Part shown: positions 25,039-34,437 of the stretch, piece after piece
How positions within the stretch are numbered: position 1 is the stretch's first letter
Layout of the letters: every line of letters begins with the position of its first letter
NCBI RefSeq assembly: GCF_000743575.1
Contig: NZ_JQGC01000001.1
Span: 310,001 to 374,000, forward strand
DNA: 64,000 bases
Direction: 5' to 3'
Origin: Devosia riboflavina
GTDB lineage: Bacteria; Pseudomonadota; Alphaproteobacteria; Rhizobiales; Devosiaceae
Translations under genes and position numbers: made by a program
Notes under the pieces: model-generated
The model's database searches: none
What the model saw: only the letters and a program-made list of their open reading frames with translations
What the model was told of the DNA's origin: nothing

Positions 25039-26644
25039 CGGCGCACCCCTGCACCGGGATGTTGCCGATCTGTGCGCACAGGTTCGCTCGGGAACCATCG
25101 ACCGCCGCGGCTTCCTGCGCGCCACGGCCTGGCTAGGCGTGTCCATGGCTTCGGCGGGCGCATTCCTCGGCATGGGAGAGCCTGCGCTGGCGCAGGACGA
25201 AACCCCTGTGGATGGCGGTACCCTGCGCTTTGCCTGCCAGATCCAGGAATTGACTGATCCGATGCTGACGAGCTGGATCGAGGCGTCGAACCTCTTCCGC
25301 AACAGCCTCGAATTCCTCACCTATGTCGATGCCAACAACGTCACCCATCCCTATCTAGCCAAGAGCTGGACGCCGTCGAGCGACCTCAAGACCTGGGACT
25401 TCGAACTTGACGAGCGTGCGGTCTGGTCCAATGGCGATGCGCTGACGCCTGAAGACGTGATCTTCAACATCCAGCGCTGGATCGCCCCGGAAAGCCAGTC
25501 GTCCAACAAGACGGCCTTCGCCGCCATCTCGAATGTGGAAAAGACCGGCGATCACAGCTTCCGCATCACCCTGTCGCGCGCGGTATCCTCGCTGCCCGAG
25601 CAGCTCTATTCCTATACCTGCCCGATCCTGCATCGCAATTTCGAGGCCGACGGGGCCAACTGGCCGGCCAATCCGATCGGCACCGGCCCCTACAGCCTCG
25701 TAACCTATGAAGTCGGTCGGCAGGCAACCTTCAAGAAGCGTGCCGATTACTGGGGCACCCCGGCCCATCTCGACGAGATCCACTATATCGATCTCGGCGC
25801 CGACATCACCACCCACCTCGCTGCCCTCGCCAGCGGACAGGTGGACATCCTCTACCGCACGACCATCGCCGAATATGACCTGATGAAATCGCTGCCCAAT
25901 GTGCAGGTGCTTTCCGGTCGCGCGGCCAACACGCTCGTCATGCGCATGCAGGTCGACCAGAAGCCGTTCGACGACATCCGCGTGCGCCAGGCCGTGTTGC
26001 TGGCCGCCGACAACCAGCAGATGCTCGATATCGCCTATCGCGGCGAGGGCGATCTGGCCGCCAACTTCCATGTTTCGCCGAGCCAGGCGGATTACTTCCC
26101 GCTCGAGGCCATTCCGCGCGACGTCGCCAAGGCCAAGGCGCTGCTGGCAGAAGCCGGCTATGCCGACGGCATCGACCTCGAGATCACGCTGGGCAATACC
26201 CAGGGCAAGTGGGAGCAGGATACCGCACAGGTACTGCAGCAGAACCTGGCCGAGGCCGGCATCCGGCTCGCCCTCAATGTGCTGCCCGCTTCACAGTACT
26301 GGCCGGTGTGGGACAAGGTGCCATTTGGGTTGACCTTCTGGGCCCATCGTCCGCTTGGCTCGATGACGCTCGATCTGGCCTATCGCACGGGTGGCGCCTG
26401 GAACGAAAGCCACTTCGCGAGCCCCGAATTCGATGCGGCACTCGACAAGGCCATGGCTGTGGTGGACCCATCCAAGCGTCCAGAAGCCATGCGTGAGGTC
26501 GAGACGATCCTGCGCGACGCCGCCGTGATGGTGCAGGCCTATTGGCCGAGCCGCTTTACGGCAGCAGCCCAGACCGTGCGCGGCTTCGAACTGCACCCGG
26601 CTGACTACTTCCGCATGGATGGTGTCTGGCTCGCTCAGGCCTGA
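25016..26644 (+). CDS. ABC transporter substrate-binding protein (family 5, peptide type)
   Basis: A 542-residue solute-binding protein of the DppA/OppA family. A twin-arginine signal (DRRGFLRATAWLG, then a hydrophobic stretch ending PALAQ) is at residues ~28-60. The family-5 pattern RAVWSNGDALTPEDVIFNIQRW is clear. Family-5 proteins bind peptides but also opines, glycosides and sugar oligomers. The ATG at 25016 has GGAGG upstream. It delivers the substrate that the flanking oxidoreductases probably degrade. Confidence 0.9.
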   Translation: MTELKTNSGAPLHRDVADLCAQVRSGTIDRRGFLRATAWLGVSMASAGAFLGMGEPALAQDETPVDGGTLRFACQIQELTDPMLTSWIEASNLFRNSLEFLTYVDANNVTHPYLAKSWTPSSDLKTWDFELDERAVWSNGDALTPEDVIFNIQRWIAPESQSSNKTAFAAISNVEKTGDHSFRITLSRAVSSLPEQLYSYTCPILHRNFEADGANWPANPIGTGPYSLVTYEVGRQATFKKRADYWGTPAHLDEIHYIDLGADITTHLAALASGQVDILYRTTIAEYDLMKSLPNVQVLSGRAANTLVMRMQVDQKPFDDIRVRQAVLLAADNQQMLDIAYRGEGDLAANFHVSPSQADYFPLEAIPRDVAKAKALLAEAGYADGIDLEITLGNTQGKWEQDTAQVLQQNLAEAGIRLALNVLPASQYWPVWDKVPFGLTFWAHRPLGSMTLDLAYRTGGAWNESHFASPEFDAALDKAMAVVDPSKRPEAMREVETILRDAAVMVQAYWPSRFTAAAQTVRGFELHPADYFRMDGVWLAQA

Positions 26645-26652
26645 TCCCGCTG

Positions 26653-26674
26653 CGGGCTGCCTCCGGGCGGCCCG
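26653..26674 (+). terminator. Intra-operon hairpin after the peptide-binding-protein gene
   Basis: CGGGCTGCC (26653-26661) pairs with GGCGGCCCG (26666-26674), including one G-U pair, across a TCCG tetraloop. There is no T run. Its place between binding-protein and permease genes suggests mRNA stabilisation or partial attenuation. Confidence 0.45.
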
Positions 26675-26700
26675 CCATCCGTTTCGCAAGGAGGTGGCGC

Positions 26701-27660
26701 GTGGCCGTTACCCTGTTCATTATCCGCAAGTTCGGCGGGGCCATTGCGACCATGCTGACGGTGTCGGTCCTGGTTTTCCTCGCCCTCGAAGTCAACGTCG
26801 CCGACGTGGCCGTCAAGGTGCTCGGCCAGTTCTCGACCGCCGATCAGCGGACGGCGTGGCTTGCCGCCAATGGCTACAATGACCCCGTCGTGCTGCGCTA
26901 TCTGCGCTGGCTGGGCGCCTTCGTGACCGGCGACTGGGGCACCTCCACCTATTATCGCACCGAGATCGCGAGCCTCATCCCCGGTCGGTTGGCCGCATCG
27001 GGCATCCTGGCCGGCGGGGCGCTGCTGGTCATCGTGCCGGTTGGCCTCATCGCCGGCGTGCTGGCTGGCATGAAGCCGGGCTCGCTGCTCGATCGGCTGG
27101 TGTCGCTGGTCTCCATCCTGACCACCTCCATTCCCGATTTCGCTTCGGCGGTGTTCTTGTCCGCGGTCTTCGTTTTCTGGCTCAAGTGGCTGCCCGGCGC
27201 GAGCACCATGCTGTCGGGTTTCTCGCTGGCAGAAATCATCCTGCCGGTGCTGGTGCTGGCGCTCTATTCCACCGGTTACCTGGCGCGCGTGACTCGGGCC
27301 TCGATGGTCGATGTCATGGGCACCCACTATGTGCGGACGGCACGCCTCAAAGGGGCGAGCCCGGCGCGTATCGTGCTGCGCCATGCCCTGCGCAACGCTC
27401 TGATCACGCCGGTGACCGTCATCATGCTGCAGTTTCCCTGGCTACTGTCGGGCGTGATCGTGGTCGAAGTTTTCTATGCCTATAAGGGCTTTGGCACGCT
27501 GCTCTACGACGCCGCCCTCAACAGCGACATCTATCTGGTGGAGGCCTGCGCCATGATCAGCGTGCTTGTGGTGGTCACGACGCAGATCCTGTCGGACCTG
27601 GCCTATAGCTGGCTCAATCCGCGCGTATCGCTGGTCGATGCCGCCATGGGCAGGAGCTAG
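26701..27660 (+). CDS. ABC transporter permease (DppB type)
   Basis: A 319-residue permease with six helices; the first covers residues ~10-30, and the large periplasmic loop carries GDWGTSTYYR. The EAA-type loop is THYVRTARLKGASPARIVLRHALRNAL. It begins with GTG at 26701 behind a very strong AAGGAGGT (26687-26694). It pairs with the DppC-type permease that starts three bases after its stop. Confidence 0.9.
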   Translation: MAVTLFIIRKFGGAIATMLTVSVLVFLALEVNVADVAVKVLGQFSTADQRTAWLAANGYNDPVVLRYLRWLGAFVTGDWGTSTYYRTEIASLIPGRLAASGILAGGALLVIVPVGLIAGVLAGMKPGSLLDRLVSLVSILTTSIPDFASAVFLSAVFVFWLKWLPGASTMLSGFSLAEIILPVLVLALYSTGYLARVTRASMVDVMGTHYVRTARLKGASPARIVLRHALRNALITPVTVIMLQFPWLLSGVIVVEVFYAYKGFGTLLYDAALNSDIYLVEACAMISVLVVVTTQILSDLAYSWLNPRVSLVDAAMGRS

Positions 27661-27663
27661 CCA

Positions 27664-28509
27664 ATGCGCAAGGCCATTTTGCCCTACATCACCAATCCGG
27701 TGGTCGTCATCGGCGCCGTGCTCAGCTTCGGCTGGCTGTTCGTCGCCATCTTCGCGCCGCTGCTGGCGCCCTATGACCCGATTAAGACCATCGCCCCGCT
27801 GATGCAGCCGGGCGCGGCCAATCCGGCCGGTGGCATATTCGTGCTGGGCACCGACATGCTTGGCCGCGACATCCTTTCGCGGCTCATCTATGGCGCCCGC
27901 ACCGTCGTGGTGTTCGCCACTCTCGCCACACTCACCGCCTACCTCGTCGGCGTGACGCTGGGCCTGATCGCCGGCTACTGGCGAGGCCGCGTGGATGCCG
28001 TCCTGTCCTACTTCGCCAATGTCGTGCTGAGCTTTCCCGTCCTGGTGCTCTATATCGTCATCATCGTCGTAATCGGCTCCTCGCCGTTCAACATCGTACT
28101 GGCGGTGACCTTTGGCAGTGCGCCTGCCATCTTCCGCATCGTGCGCGGCATCACCATGGACGTCGCCAGCCGCGACTATGTGGCGGCAGCCGTGACGCAG
28201 GGCGAGCGGGCGTGGCGCATCATGGTCTTCGATGTACTGCCCAATGCCACCGGGCCGCTCGCCGTCGATTTCTGCCTGCGGCTCGGCTACACGGCCATTA
28301 CCATCGGCACGCTGGGCTTTCTCGGCCTCGGTCTACCGCCGCCGACGCCCGATTGGGGCACGATGGTCAATGAAGGGCGAGCCATGGCCATCGCCTTTCC
28401 CCATCTGGTGATCTTTCCCTGCATCGCCATTTCGTCGCTGATGCTGGGGCTGAGCCTCCTGGCCGATGGCCTGCGCGAAGTCTCCGATGCCCAAGGACGC
28501 CGCACATGA
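27664..28509 (+). CDS. ABC transporter permease (DppC type)
   Basis: A 281-residue permease. LGTDMLGRDILSRLIYGAR is the DppC-family signature near residue 65, and the EAA loop is ASRDYVAAAVTQGERAWRIMVFDVLPN. The usual sixth helix is followed by GLGLPPPTPDWGTMVNEG. It overlaps the ATPase gene by four bases. Confidence 0.9.
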   Translation: MRKAILPYITNPVVVIGAVLSFGWLFVAIFAPLLAPYDPIKTIAPLMQPGAANPAGGIFVLGTDMLGRDILSRLIYGARTVVVFATLATLTAYLVGVTLGLIAGYWRGRVDAVLSYFANVVLSFPVLVLYIVIIVVIGSSPFNIVLAVTFGSAPAIFRIVRGITMDVASRDYVAAAVTQGERAWRIMVFDVLPNATGPLAVDFCLRLGYTAITIGTLGFLGLGLPPPTPDWGTMVNEGRAMAIAFPHLVIFPCIAISSLMLGLSLLADGLREVSDAQGRRT

Positions 28510-30080
28510 GCAAGCCAATCCTGAGTGTCCGCAACCTGAGCGTGAGCCTGCCCAAGGGCGCCGACCGCCCCTATGCCGTGCATAATGCCGGCTTTGACCT
28601 GCATGCCGGGGAAATCCTCTGCATCGTCGGCGAATCCGGCTCGGGCAAGTCGGTACTGTCGAGCGCCCTGATGGGCGCGGCACCCGAGGGCCTTGCCGTC
28701 ACCGGAGGCCAGGTCCTGCTCGGCGAAACCGACCTGGTGCCGCTCCGCGAGAGCCAGTTCCGCGCCATTCGCGGGCGTGACATCGCCATGATATTCCAGG
28801 AGCCTATGGCCTCGCTCAATCCGGCGCTGACCGTGGCCGCACAGATCGAGGAAGTGTTCGAACTGCACTCGGATTTCGACGCTGCAGAGCGCGCCCGTCG
28901 TGCCCGCGCCCTGGTCGAATCCATGCGCCTGCCCAATCCCGACCGCATCCTCAAGTCCTATCCGCACCAGCTCTCGGGCGGACAATGCCAGCGTGTGGTG
29001 ATCGCCATGGCGCTGGCGATGAATCCGAGCGTGCTGATCGCCGATGAGCCGACTACGGCGCTCGACGTGACGACGCAGGCGCAGGTCCTCAAGCTGGTCG
29101 GCGAACTACGCGATCTGCATGGCCACGGCATTGTCTTCATCACTCATGATTTCGGTGTCGTCGCCGATATTGCCGACCGCGTCGCGGTGATGCGACATGG
29201 CGAGATCGTCGAGATCGGCGATGCCAAACAGGTTTTGACTGCGCCGCGCCACGATTACACCAAGGCGCTGATCGCTGCAGTGCCCAGCCTGACGCCGCAT
29301 GATCGACCCGTGCCGGCCGACGCGGCCCCGGTGCTTACCGTCCAGCACCTTCACCACGCCTATGGCAGCGTGTCGGTGCTCAAGGATATCGAGCTGTCGC
29401 TGCCGCCGGGGCGCGTCGTCTCCATCGTCGGGGAATCCGGCTGCGGCAAATCCACACTCGCCAAGGCCATGATCAGGCTGATCGAGGCCAAGGGCGGGCG
29501 GGTCGAAGTCGCGGGCACCGACATCCTGGGCCTCTCGTCCTCGGACTTGCGCAGCAAGCGCCGCTCTATCCAGATGATCTTCCAGGACCCGTTCGGCTCG
29601 CTCAACCCGCGCCGCCGCATCGGGCCCATGATCGCCCGCGGGGCAAGGCTGGCTGGCGCCAGCGCCAGCGAAGCGCGCAGCCGCACCGAAAACCTGCTCG
29701 AGATGGTTGGGCTGCAAAAGAGCGCCTATTGGCGCAAGCCGGGAGCCTTTTCCGGTGGCCAGCGCCAGCGCGTTGGCGTCGCCAGGGCACTTGCGATGCA
29801 GCCCGATGTGCTGATTGCCGACGAGAGCGTCTCGGCGCTCGATGTGTCGGTACAGGCGCAGGTGCTCGACCTCCTGCGCGACCTGCAGCAGCGGCTCAAC
29901 CTCGCCATCGTTTTCATCACCCACGACCTGCGCGTAGCAGCCCAGATCAGCGATGAAATCGTGGTGATGCAGAAGGGCGAGATCGTTGAGCGCGGCACCG
30001 CCGCCCAGGTGCTCGGCGCGCCCCAACATCCCTACACGAAGACCCTTCTAGACGCGGCTCCCGGCCGCGGCACCTTCTGA
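28506..30080 (+). CDS. ABC transporter ATP-binding protein, fused DppD-DppF type
   Basis: A 524-residue fusion of two ATPase domains. The first has Walker A GESGSGKS and signature LSGGQCQRVV, with Walker B LIADEPTTALD. The second has [23 protein letters not shown] and LIADESVSALD; the usual DEP is DES here, keeping the catalytic Glu. Both end with ITHD switch histidines. Fusion of the two nucleotide-binding subunits is common in Hyphomicrobiales peptide importers. It powers the preceding permeases. Confidence 0.9.
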   Translation: MSKPILSVRNLSVSLPKGADRPYAVHNAGFDLHAGEILCIVGESGSGKSVLSSALMGAAPEGLAVTGGQVLLGETDLVPLRESQFRAIRGRDIAMIFQEPMASLNPALTVAAQIEEVFELHSDFDAAERARRARALVESMRLPNPDRILKSYPHQLSGGQCQRVVIAMALAMNPSVLIADEPTTALDVTTQAQVLKLVGELRDLHGHGIVFITHDFGVVADIADRVAVMRHGEIVEIGDAKQVLTAPRHDYTKALIAAVPSLTPHDRPVPADAAPVLTVQHLHHAYGSVSVLKDIELSLPPGRVVSIVGESGCGKSTLAKAMIRLIEAKGGRVEVAGTDILGLSSSDLRSKRRSIQMIFQDPFGSLNPRRRIGPMIARGARLAGASASEARSRTENLLEMVGLQKSAYWRKPGAFSGGQRQRVGVARALAMQPDVLIADESVSALDVSVQAQVLDLLRDLQQRLNLAIVFITHDLRVAAQISDEIVVMQKGEIVERGTAAQVLGAPQHPYTKTLLDAAPGRGTF

Positions 30081-30087
30081 GGACCGC

Positions 30088-31503
30088 ATGGATTATCGCA
30101 ACTTCATTGATGGCGCGTTCCGGCCCTCCGCGGATTTCATCGAGGTACGCAATCCCGCGACCGGGACCGTGTTTGCCAGTGTGCCGTCGGCCAGCGAGGC
30201 CGACGCCGTCGCCGCGGTGGACGCGGCCGCGGGAGCCCAGCCTGCGTGGCGCAAGCTGCCTTCGATCGCCCGCGGCGACGCGCTGCGCCGGTTCGCCGAC
30301 GCGATCGAAGCCCGGGCCGATGCCATCGGTGCAGCATTGGCCGCCGAGTCGGGCAAGAGCCTGGCCGATGCCCGCGGGGAGGCCATCTACGGCGCCGAAC
30401 TGATGCGCTATCACGCCGAATGGGCCCGGCGCATCGAAGGCGAGGTGATTCCCAGCGACAATCCGGACGAAACGCTGCTGCTCAAGCGCGAGCCGATCGG
30501 CGTCGTCGCCTGCCTCATTCCGTTCAACTACCCAATCTACACGCTGGTGCGCAAAATCGCCCCGGCGCTGATTGCCGGCAACACGGTCGTGGTACGCCCC
30601 AGCAACTCGACGCCGACCTCCGCTCTGGTGCTGGCCGAAGCGGCACTGGCCGCCGACCTGCCGCCGGGCGTCGTCAATATCCTGACCATGTCTCATGACG
30701 TGGCCCGCGCTGCCTGCACCCATACGGCGGTGGGGATGATCACCCTGACCGGCAGCCTCACCGCCGGACGCGTGGTGCTCGATTATTGCAAGGCCAATAT
30801 CGCCAAGCCGTCGCTCGAACTTGGCGGCAAGACCCCGGTGATCATCGCGGCCGACGCCGACATCGATGTCGTTGGGGCGCAATTGCTGGCGGCCAAGACC
30901 ACCCATTGCGGCCAGCTCTGCACCGCGCCCGAGCGCGTCTATGTGCATCGCTCGATCCATGACGCGCTGATCGAGCGGCTGCGCACCGGCTTTGCCGCGC
31001 GCACCTTCGGCGATCGGGGGGAAGATGCCGATCGCATGGGTCCGCTCGCCACCAGGACTGCGCAGGCCAACACGCACGCCATGGTCGAACGCGCGCTAGC
31101 TCAGGGCGCGAAGCTCGAAGCAGGCGGCGTACTCCCGACGGGTGACGGCTATTTCTACCCCGCGACCCTGCTGTCCAACTGCCGACAGGACATGGAAATC
31201 GTCGCTGACGAAGTGTTCGGCCCGGTCCTCGCCGTCCTGCCTTTCGATACCGCTGACGAGGCGCTGGCTTTGGCCAATGATCACCAATTCGGGCTGAGCT
31301 CGGTGCTGTTCACCAATGACCACCGCATGGTCATGGCCTTTGCCGACGCCATTGAAGCGGGCGAACTCTACGTCAACCGCTTCCCGGCCGATCCCTATCA
31401 GGGCTTTCACGCCGGCTGGAAGCGCTCGGGCCTGGGCGGCGACGACGGCAAGCACGGCATGCTCGAATTCACCCAGACCCGCCTCGTGGTTCTCAAGCAC
31501 TAG
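30088..31503 (+). CDS. Aldehyde dehydrogenase (lactaldehyde/AldA-like)
   Basis: A 471-residue aldehyde dehydrogenase with Glu245 (LELGGKTP) and catalytic Cys278 (HCGQLCTAPERVYVH). The segment after the Cys resembles AldA-type lactaldehyde/glycolaldehyde dehydrogenases. PFNYP is at residues 145-149. It is the second aldehyde dehydrogenase of the operon, seven bases after the ATPase gene and ten before the dehydratase gene. The two dehydrogenases may act on two different aldehydes of one pathway. Confidence 0.87.
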   Translation: MDYRNFIDGAFRPSADFIEVRNPATGTVFASVPSASEADAVAAVDAAAGAQPAWRKLPSIARGDALRRFADAIEARADAIGAALAAESGKSLADARGEAIYGAELMRYHAEWARRIEGEVIPSDNPDETLLLKREPIGVVACLIPFNYPIYTLVRKIAPALIAGNTVVVRPSNSTPTSALVLAEAALAADLPPGVVNILTMSHDVARAACTHTAVGMITLTGSLTAGRVVLDYCKANIAKPSLELGGKTPVIIAADADIDVVGAQLLAAKTTHCGQLCTAPERVYVHRSIHDALIERLRTGFAARTFGDRGEDADRMGPLATRTAQANTHAMVERALAQGAKLEAGGVLPTGDGYFYPATLLSNCRQDMEIVADEVFGPVLAVLPFDTADEALALANDHQFGLSSVLFTNDHRMVMAFADAIEAGELYVNRFPADPYQGFHAGWKRSGLGGDDGKHGMLEFTQTRLVVLKH

Positions 31504-31513
31504 GATTTTTGTG

Positions 31514-32731
31514 ATGCAGATCGCCGAGCTCTCCGTCCATGTCGTCGCCGTGCCGCCGCCCCATATCGGCGGCATGTACTGGATCTTCGTGCGCCTGACG
31601 ACCAAGGATGGCATCGTCGGCACGGGCGAAATCTATGCCACTGCCTTTCATCCCACGGCGCTCGTGCCGCTGATCGAGGATGTCTTCGAGCGCTACCTCT
31701 TGGGCCACGATCCGCACGATATCGAGCGCTTCTGGCGCGCCGCCTATTCGAGCGGCTTCACCCAGCGGCCCGATCCGACGATGATGGGCATCGTCTCTGG
31801 CCTTGAGATCGCCTGCTGGGACATTATCGGCAAGGCCGCCGGCCGGCCGGTGCACGCTTTGCTCGGCGGCATGGTGCATGAGCGGCTACGCGCCTACACC
31901 TATCTCTACCCAAAGAATGCCGCTGGCGAATACGACTACAACGACCCCGATCTGGCGGCCCAATGCGCCGCCAAAATGGTCGGCATGGGCTTTACCGGGG
32001 TCAAGTTCGACCCGGCTGGCCCCTACACCGCCTATTCGGGCCATCACCTGTCCATCGGCGTCATGGAGCGCTGCGAGACATTCTGCGCCAAGGTGCGCGA
32101 TGCCGTCGGTGGCCGCGCCGACCTGCTATTCGGCACGCATGGCCAGATGGTGCCGGCCTCGGCCATTCGCCTCGCCAAACGGCTAGAGAAATTCGATCCC
32201 CTGTGGTTCGAGGAACCCGTGCCGCCCGGGCAGGAGGCGGCCATGGCCGAAGTCGCCCGCGCGACTTCGATCCCCATCGCCACCGGCGAGCGGCTGACCA
32301 CAAAATACGAGTTCCAGCGCGTACTGGAAACCGGCGCTGCGTCGATCCTGCAGATGAACGTGGCCCGCGTCGGCGGCCTGCTGGAGGCAAAGAAGATCGC
32401 CGGGATGGCCGAGGCCAAATATGCGCAGATCGCGCCGCACCTCTATAACGGCCCGATTGGCGCCGCCGCCTCCATGCAGCTTGCTGCAGCCACCCCGAAT
32501 TTCCTCATCCATGAGGCCATCGTCGATTTCTCGGGCTTTTATGCCGAAATCCTCCAGCACAAGCTGGTGGTCGAGGACGGCTATCTCATTCCGTCGCGCG
32601 AGCCAGGCCTGGGCGTCGAACTCGACATGGCGGTGGTTGAAGCCCATTCGCCCTATACCGGCCGGCGCCTCCACCTGCAGATGGACGCCGCCCCCGCCGA
32701 CGTCAAAGCCTTTGCTCCGGCCCGAGGCTGA
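31514..32731 (+). CDS. Enolase-superfamily dehydratase (MR/MLE type)
   Basis: A 405-residue mandelate racemase/muconate lactonizing enzyme family member. It shows VKFDPAGPY after the second barrel strand (catalytic Lys region), FGTHGQM where DgoD-type sugar-acid dehydratases carry their HG motif, then metal ligands in WFEEPVPP and TGERL, and the His of APHLYNGPIG. It probably removes water from an acid sugar; D-galactonate or mannonate dehydratase-like activity is a guess. The ATG at 31514 fits the MQIAELSVHVV N-terminus. It is one base before the GMC gene. Confidence 0.85.
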   Translation: MQIAELSVHVVAVPPPHIGGMYWIFVRLTTKDGIVGTGEIYATAFHPTALVPLIEDVFERYLLGHDPHDIERFWRAAYSSGFTQRPDPTMMGIVSGLEIACWDIIGKAAGRPVHALLGGMVHERLRAYTYLYPKNAAGEYDYNDPDLAAQCAAKMVGMGFTGVKFDPAGPYTAYSGHHLSIGVMERCETFCAKVRDAVGGRADLLFGTHGQMVPASAIRLAKRLEKFDPLWFEEPVPPGQEAAMAEVARATSIPIATGERLTTKYEFQRVLETGAASILQMNVARVGGLLEAKKIAGMAEAKYAQIAPHLYNGPIGAAASMQLAAATPNFLIHEAIVDFSGFYAEILQHKLVVEDGYLIPSREPGLGVELDMAVVEAHSPYTGRRLHLQMDAAPADVKAFAPARG

Positions 32732-32732
32732 T

Positions 32733-34373
32733 ATGACCGCATACGACTACATCGTCGTGGGCGCCGGCTCGGCCGGCTGTATCGTGGCAGCACGGCTTAG
32801 CGAAGACCCCAATGTCAGCGTGCTGCTGCTCGAAGCCGGCGGCAACGATTCCTCGCCCTGGTTCCGCGTGCCGGTGGGTTATGCCCGATCCTACTACGAT
32901 CCCAAGGTCAACTGGATGTACTGGACCGAGCCTGAAGCAGCGCTCGATGGCCGGCGCATCTACGCGCCGCGCGGCAAGGTGCAGGGCGGCTCGGGCTCGA
33001 TCAATGCCATGATCTTCGTGCGCGGCGCTGCCGCAGATTTCGACGACTGGGCTGATGCCGGCAATCCGGGCTGGGGCTATGAGGATGTGCTCCCCTATTT
33101 CAGGCGGCTCGAAACCCATCCCGCGGGGGACGGCCCCTACCACGGCGCCACCGGCCCCATCCACGTCACGCCCATGCGCAACCAGGCCCATGCGGTGACG
33201 GCCAAGTTCCTCGAAGCCTGCGCCGAGCTGCAACTGCCGCTCAACCCCGATTTCAACGGCGAAGATATCGAAGGCGCGGGCATATACGACATCAACACCC
33301 GCAACGGCGTCCGCTCGTCGTCCTCGATGGCCTATCTGCGTCCCGCGCTCCGCCGCCCCAATCTGCGTGTGCTGCGCAATGCCCATGCCCAGCGCATCGT
33401 GCTCGATGACCAGCGCCACGCCACCGGAATCGTGGCGCGAACCGAGGCGGGGGCGGAAAGTTTCATCGCGCGCCGCGAAGTCATCCTCGCTGCCGGCGCT
33501 GTCGGAACGCCGGCCCTGTTGCAGCTCTCGGGCATTGGCGACGGGGCGGACCTGCAGGCAGTCGGCGTCGAAACGCGCCACCATCTGCCAGCCGTTGGTC
33601 GTAATCTGCAGGATCATCTCTGCGCCAGTTTCTATTATCGTTCGTTGGTCCCCACCCTCAACGACGACCTCGGCACGCTGTTTGGGCAGGTCCGTCAGGC
33701 GCTACGCTATGGGCTCACCCGCAAGGGACCACTGGCGTTGAGCGTCAACCAGGCGGGGGCTTTCCTGCGCGGGTCGCCAGACGAAGCGCGCCCCAATATC
33801 CAGCTCTACTTCAACCCATTATCCTATCGCATCCCATCCGACCCCAGGGCGGGCCTCAAGCCCGAGCCCTATTCCGGTTTCCTGCTCGCCTTCAATTCCT
33901 GCCGACCCACCAGCCGCGGCCGTGTCGCCATCGCCTCTCCCGACCCAGCGACCGCCCCGCGCATCAGCCCCAATTACCTGAGCACTGCGCGCGACGAGCA
34001 AGAAGTGCTGCAGGCCAGCCATCTGGTGCGGCGCATCATGACCGCGCCGGCGCTCAAGGCCATCACCGAAACCGAAATGCCGCCCTCGGCGGAGGCGCAA
34101 AGCGACGGTGAGCTACTGGACTATTTCCGCGCCAATAGCGGGTCGATCTATCACTTATGCGGCACGGCAAGGATGGGCCCCGACGCGAGCGACAGCGTTG
34201 TAGACCCGCTACTGCGCGTCCATGGCATTGAAGGCCTGCGCGTCATCGACGCATCGGTCTTCCCCAACATCACCGCAGGAAACATCAACGCCCCGACGAT
34301 GATGGTGGCAGAACGCGGCGCCGAGCTCGTTCGTCGGCGCTGGTCATTGATGGCGGCCGAAACTACGGCTTAG
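32733..34373 (+). CDS. GMC family oxidoreductase (choline dehydrogenase-like)
   Basis: A 546-residue FAD enzyme. VVGAGSAGCIVAARLSED at the N-terminus is the dinucleotide fold; GKVQGGSGSINAMIFVRG is GMC signature 1; HLCGTARMGPD and NITAGNINAPTMMVAERG hold the catalytic His and Asn. GMC enzymes oxidise alcohols or sugar alcohols to aldehydes. As the last gene of the operon it could make the aldehyde that the two aldehyde dehydrogenases oxidise. Confidence 0.9.
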   Translation: MTAYDYIVVGAGSAGCIVAARLSEDPNVSVLLLEAGGNDSSPWFRVPVGYARSYYDPKVNWMYWTEPEAALDGRRIYAPRGKVQGGSGSINAMIFVRGAAADFDDWADAGNPGWGYEDVLPYFRRLETHPAGDGPYHGATGPIHVTPMRNQAHAVTAKFLEACAELQLPLNPDFNGEDIEGAGIYDINTRNGVRSSSSMAYLRPALRRPNLRVLRNAHAQRIVLDDQRHATGIVARTEAGAESFIARREVILAAGAVGTPALLQLSGIGDGADLQAVGVETRHHLPAVGRNLQDHLCASFYYRSLVPTLNDDLGTLFGQVRQALRYGLTRKGPLALSVNQAGAFLRGSPDEARPNIQLYFNPLSYRIPSDPRAGLKPEPYSGFLLAFNSCRPTSRGRVAIASPDPATAPRISPNYLSTARDEQEVLQASHLVRRIMTAPALKAITETEMPPSAEAQSDGELLDYFRANSGSIYHLCGTARMGPDASDSVVDPLLRVHGIEGLRVIDASVFPNITAGNINAPTMMVAERGAELVRRRWSLMAAETTA

Positions 34374-34437
34374 CCCACACCGGTTCGAGGGACGGCGTTT
34401 TGAGTGCCACCAACCAGCTATGCTGAATGGCCCCGCT

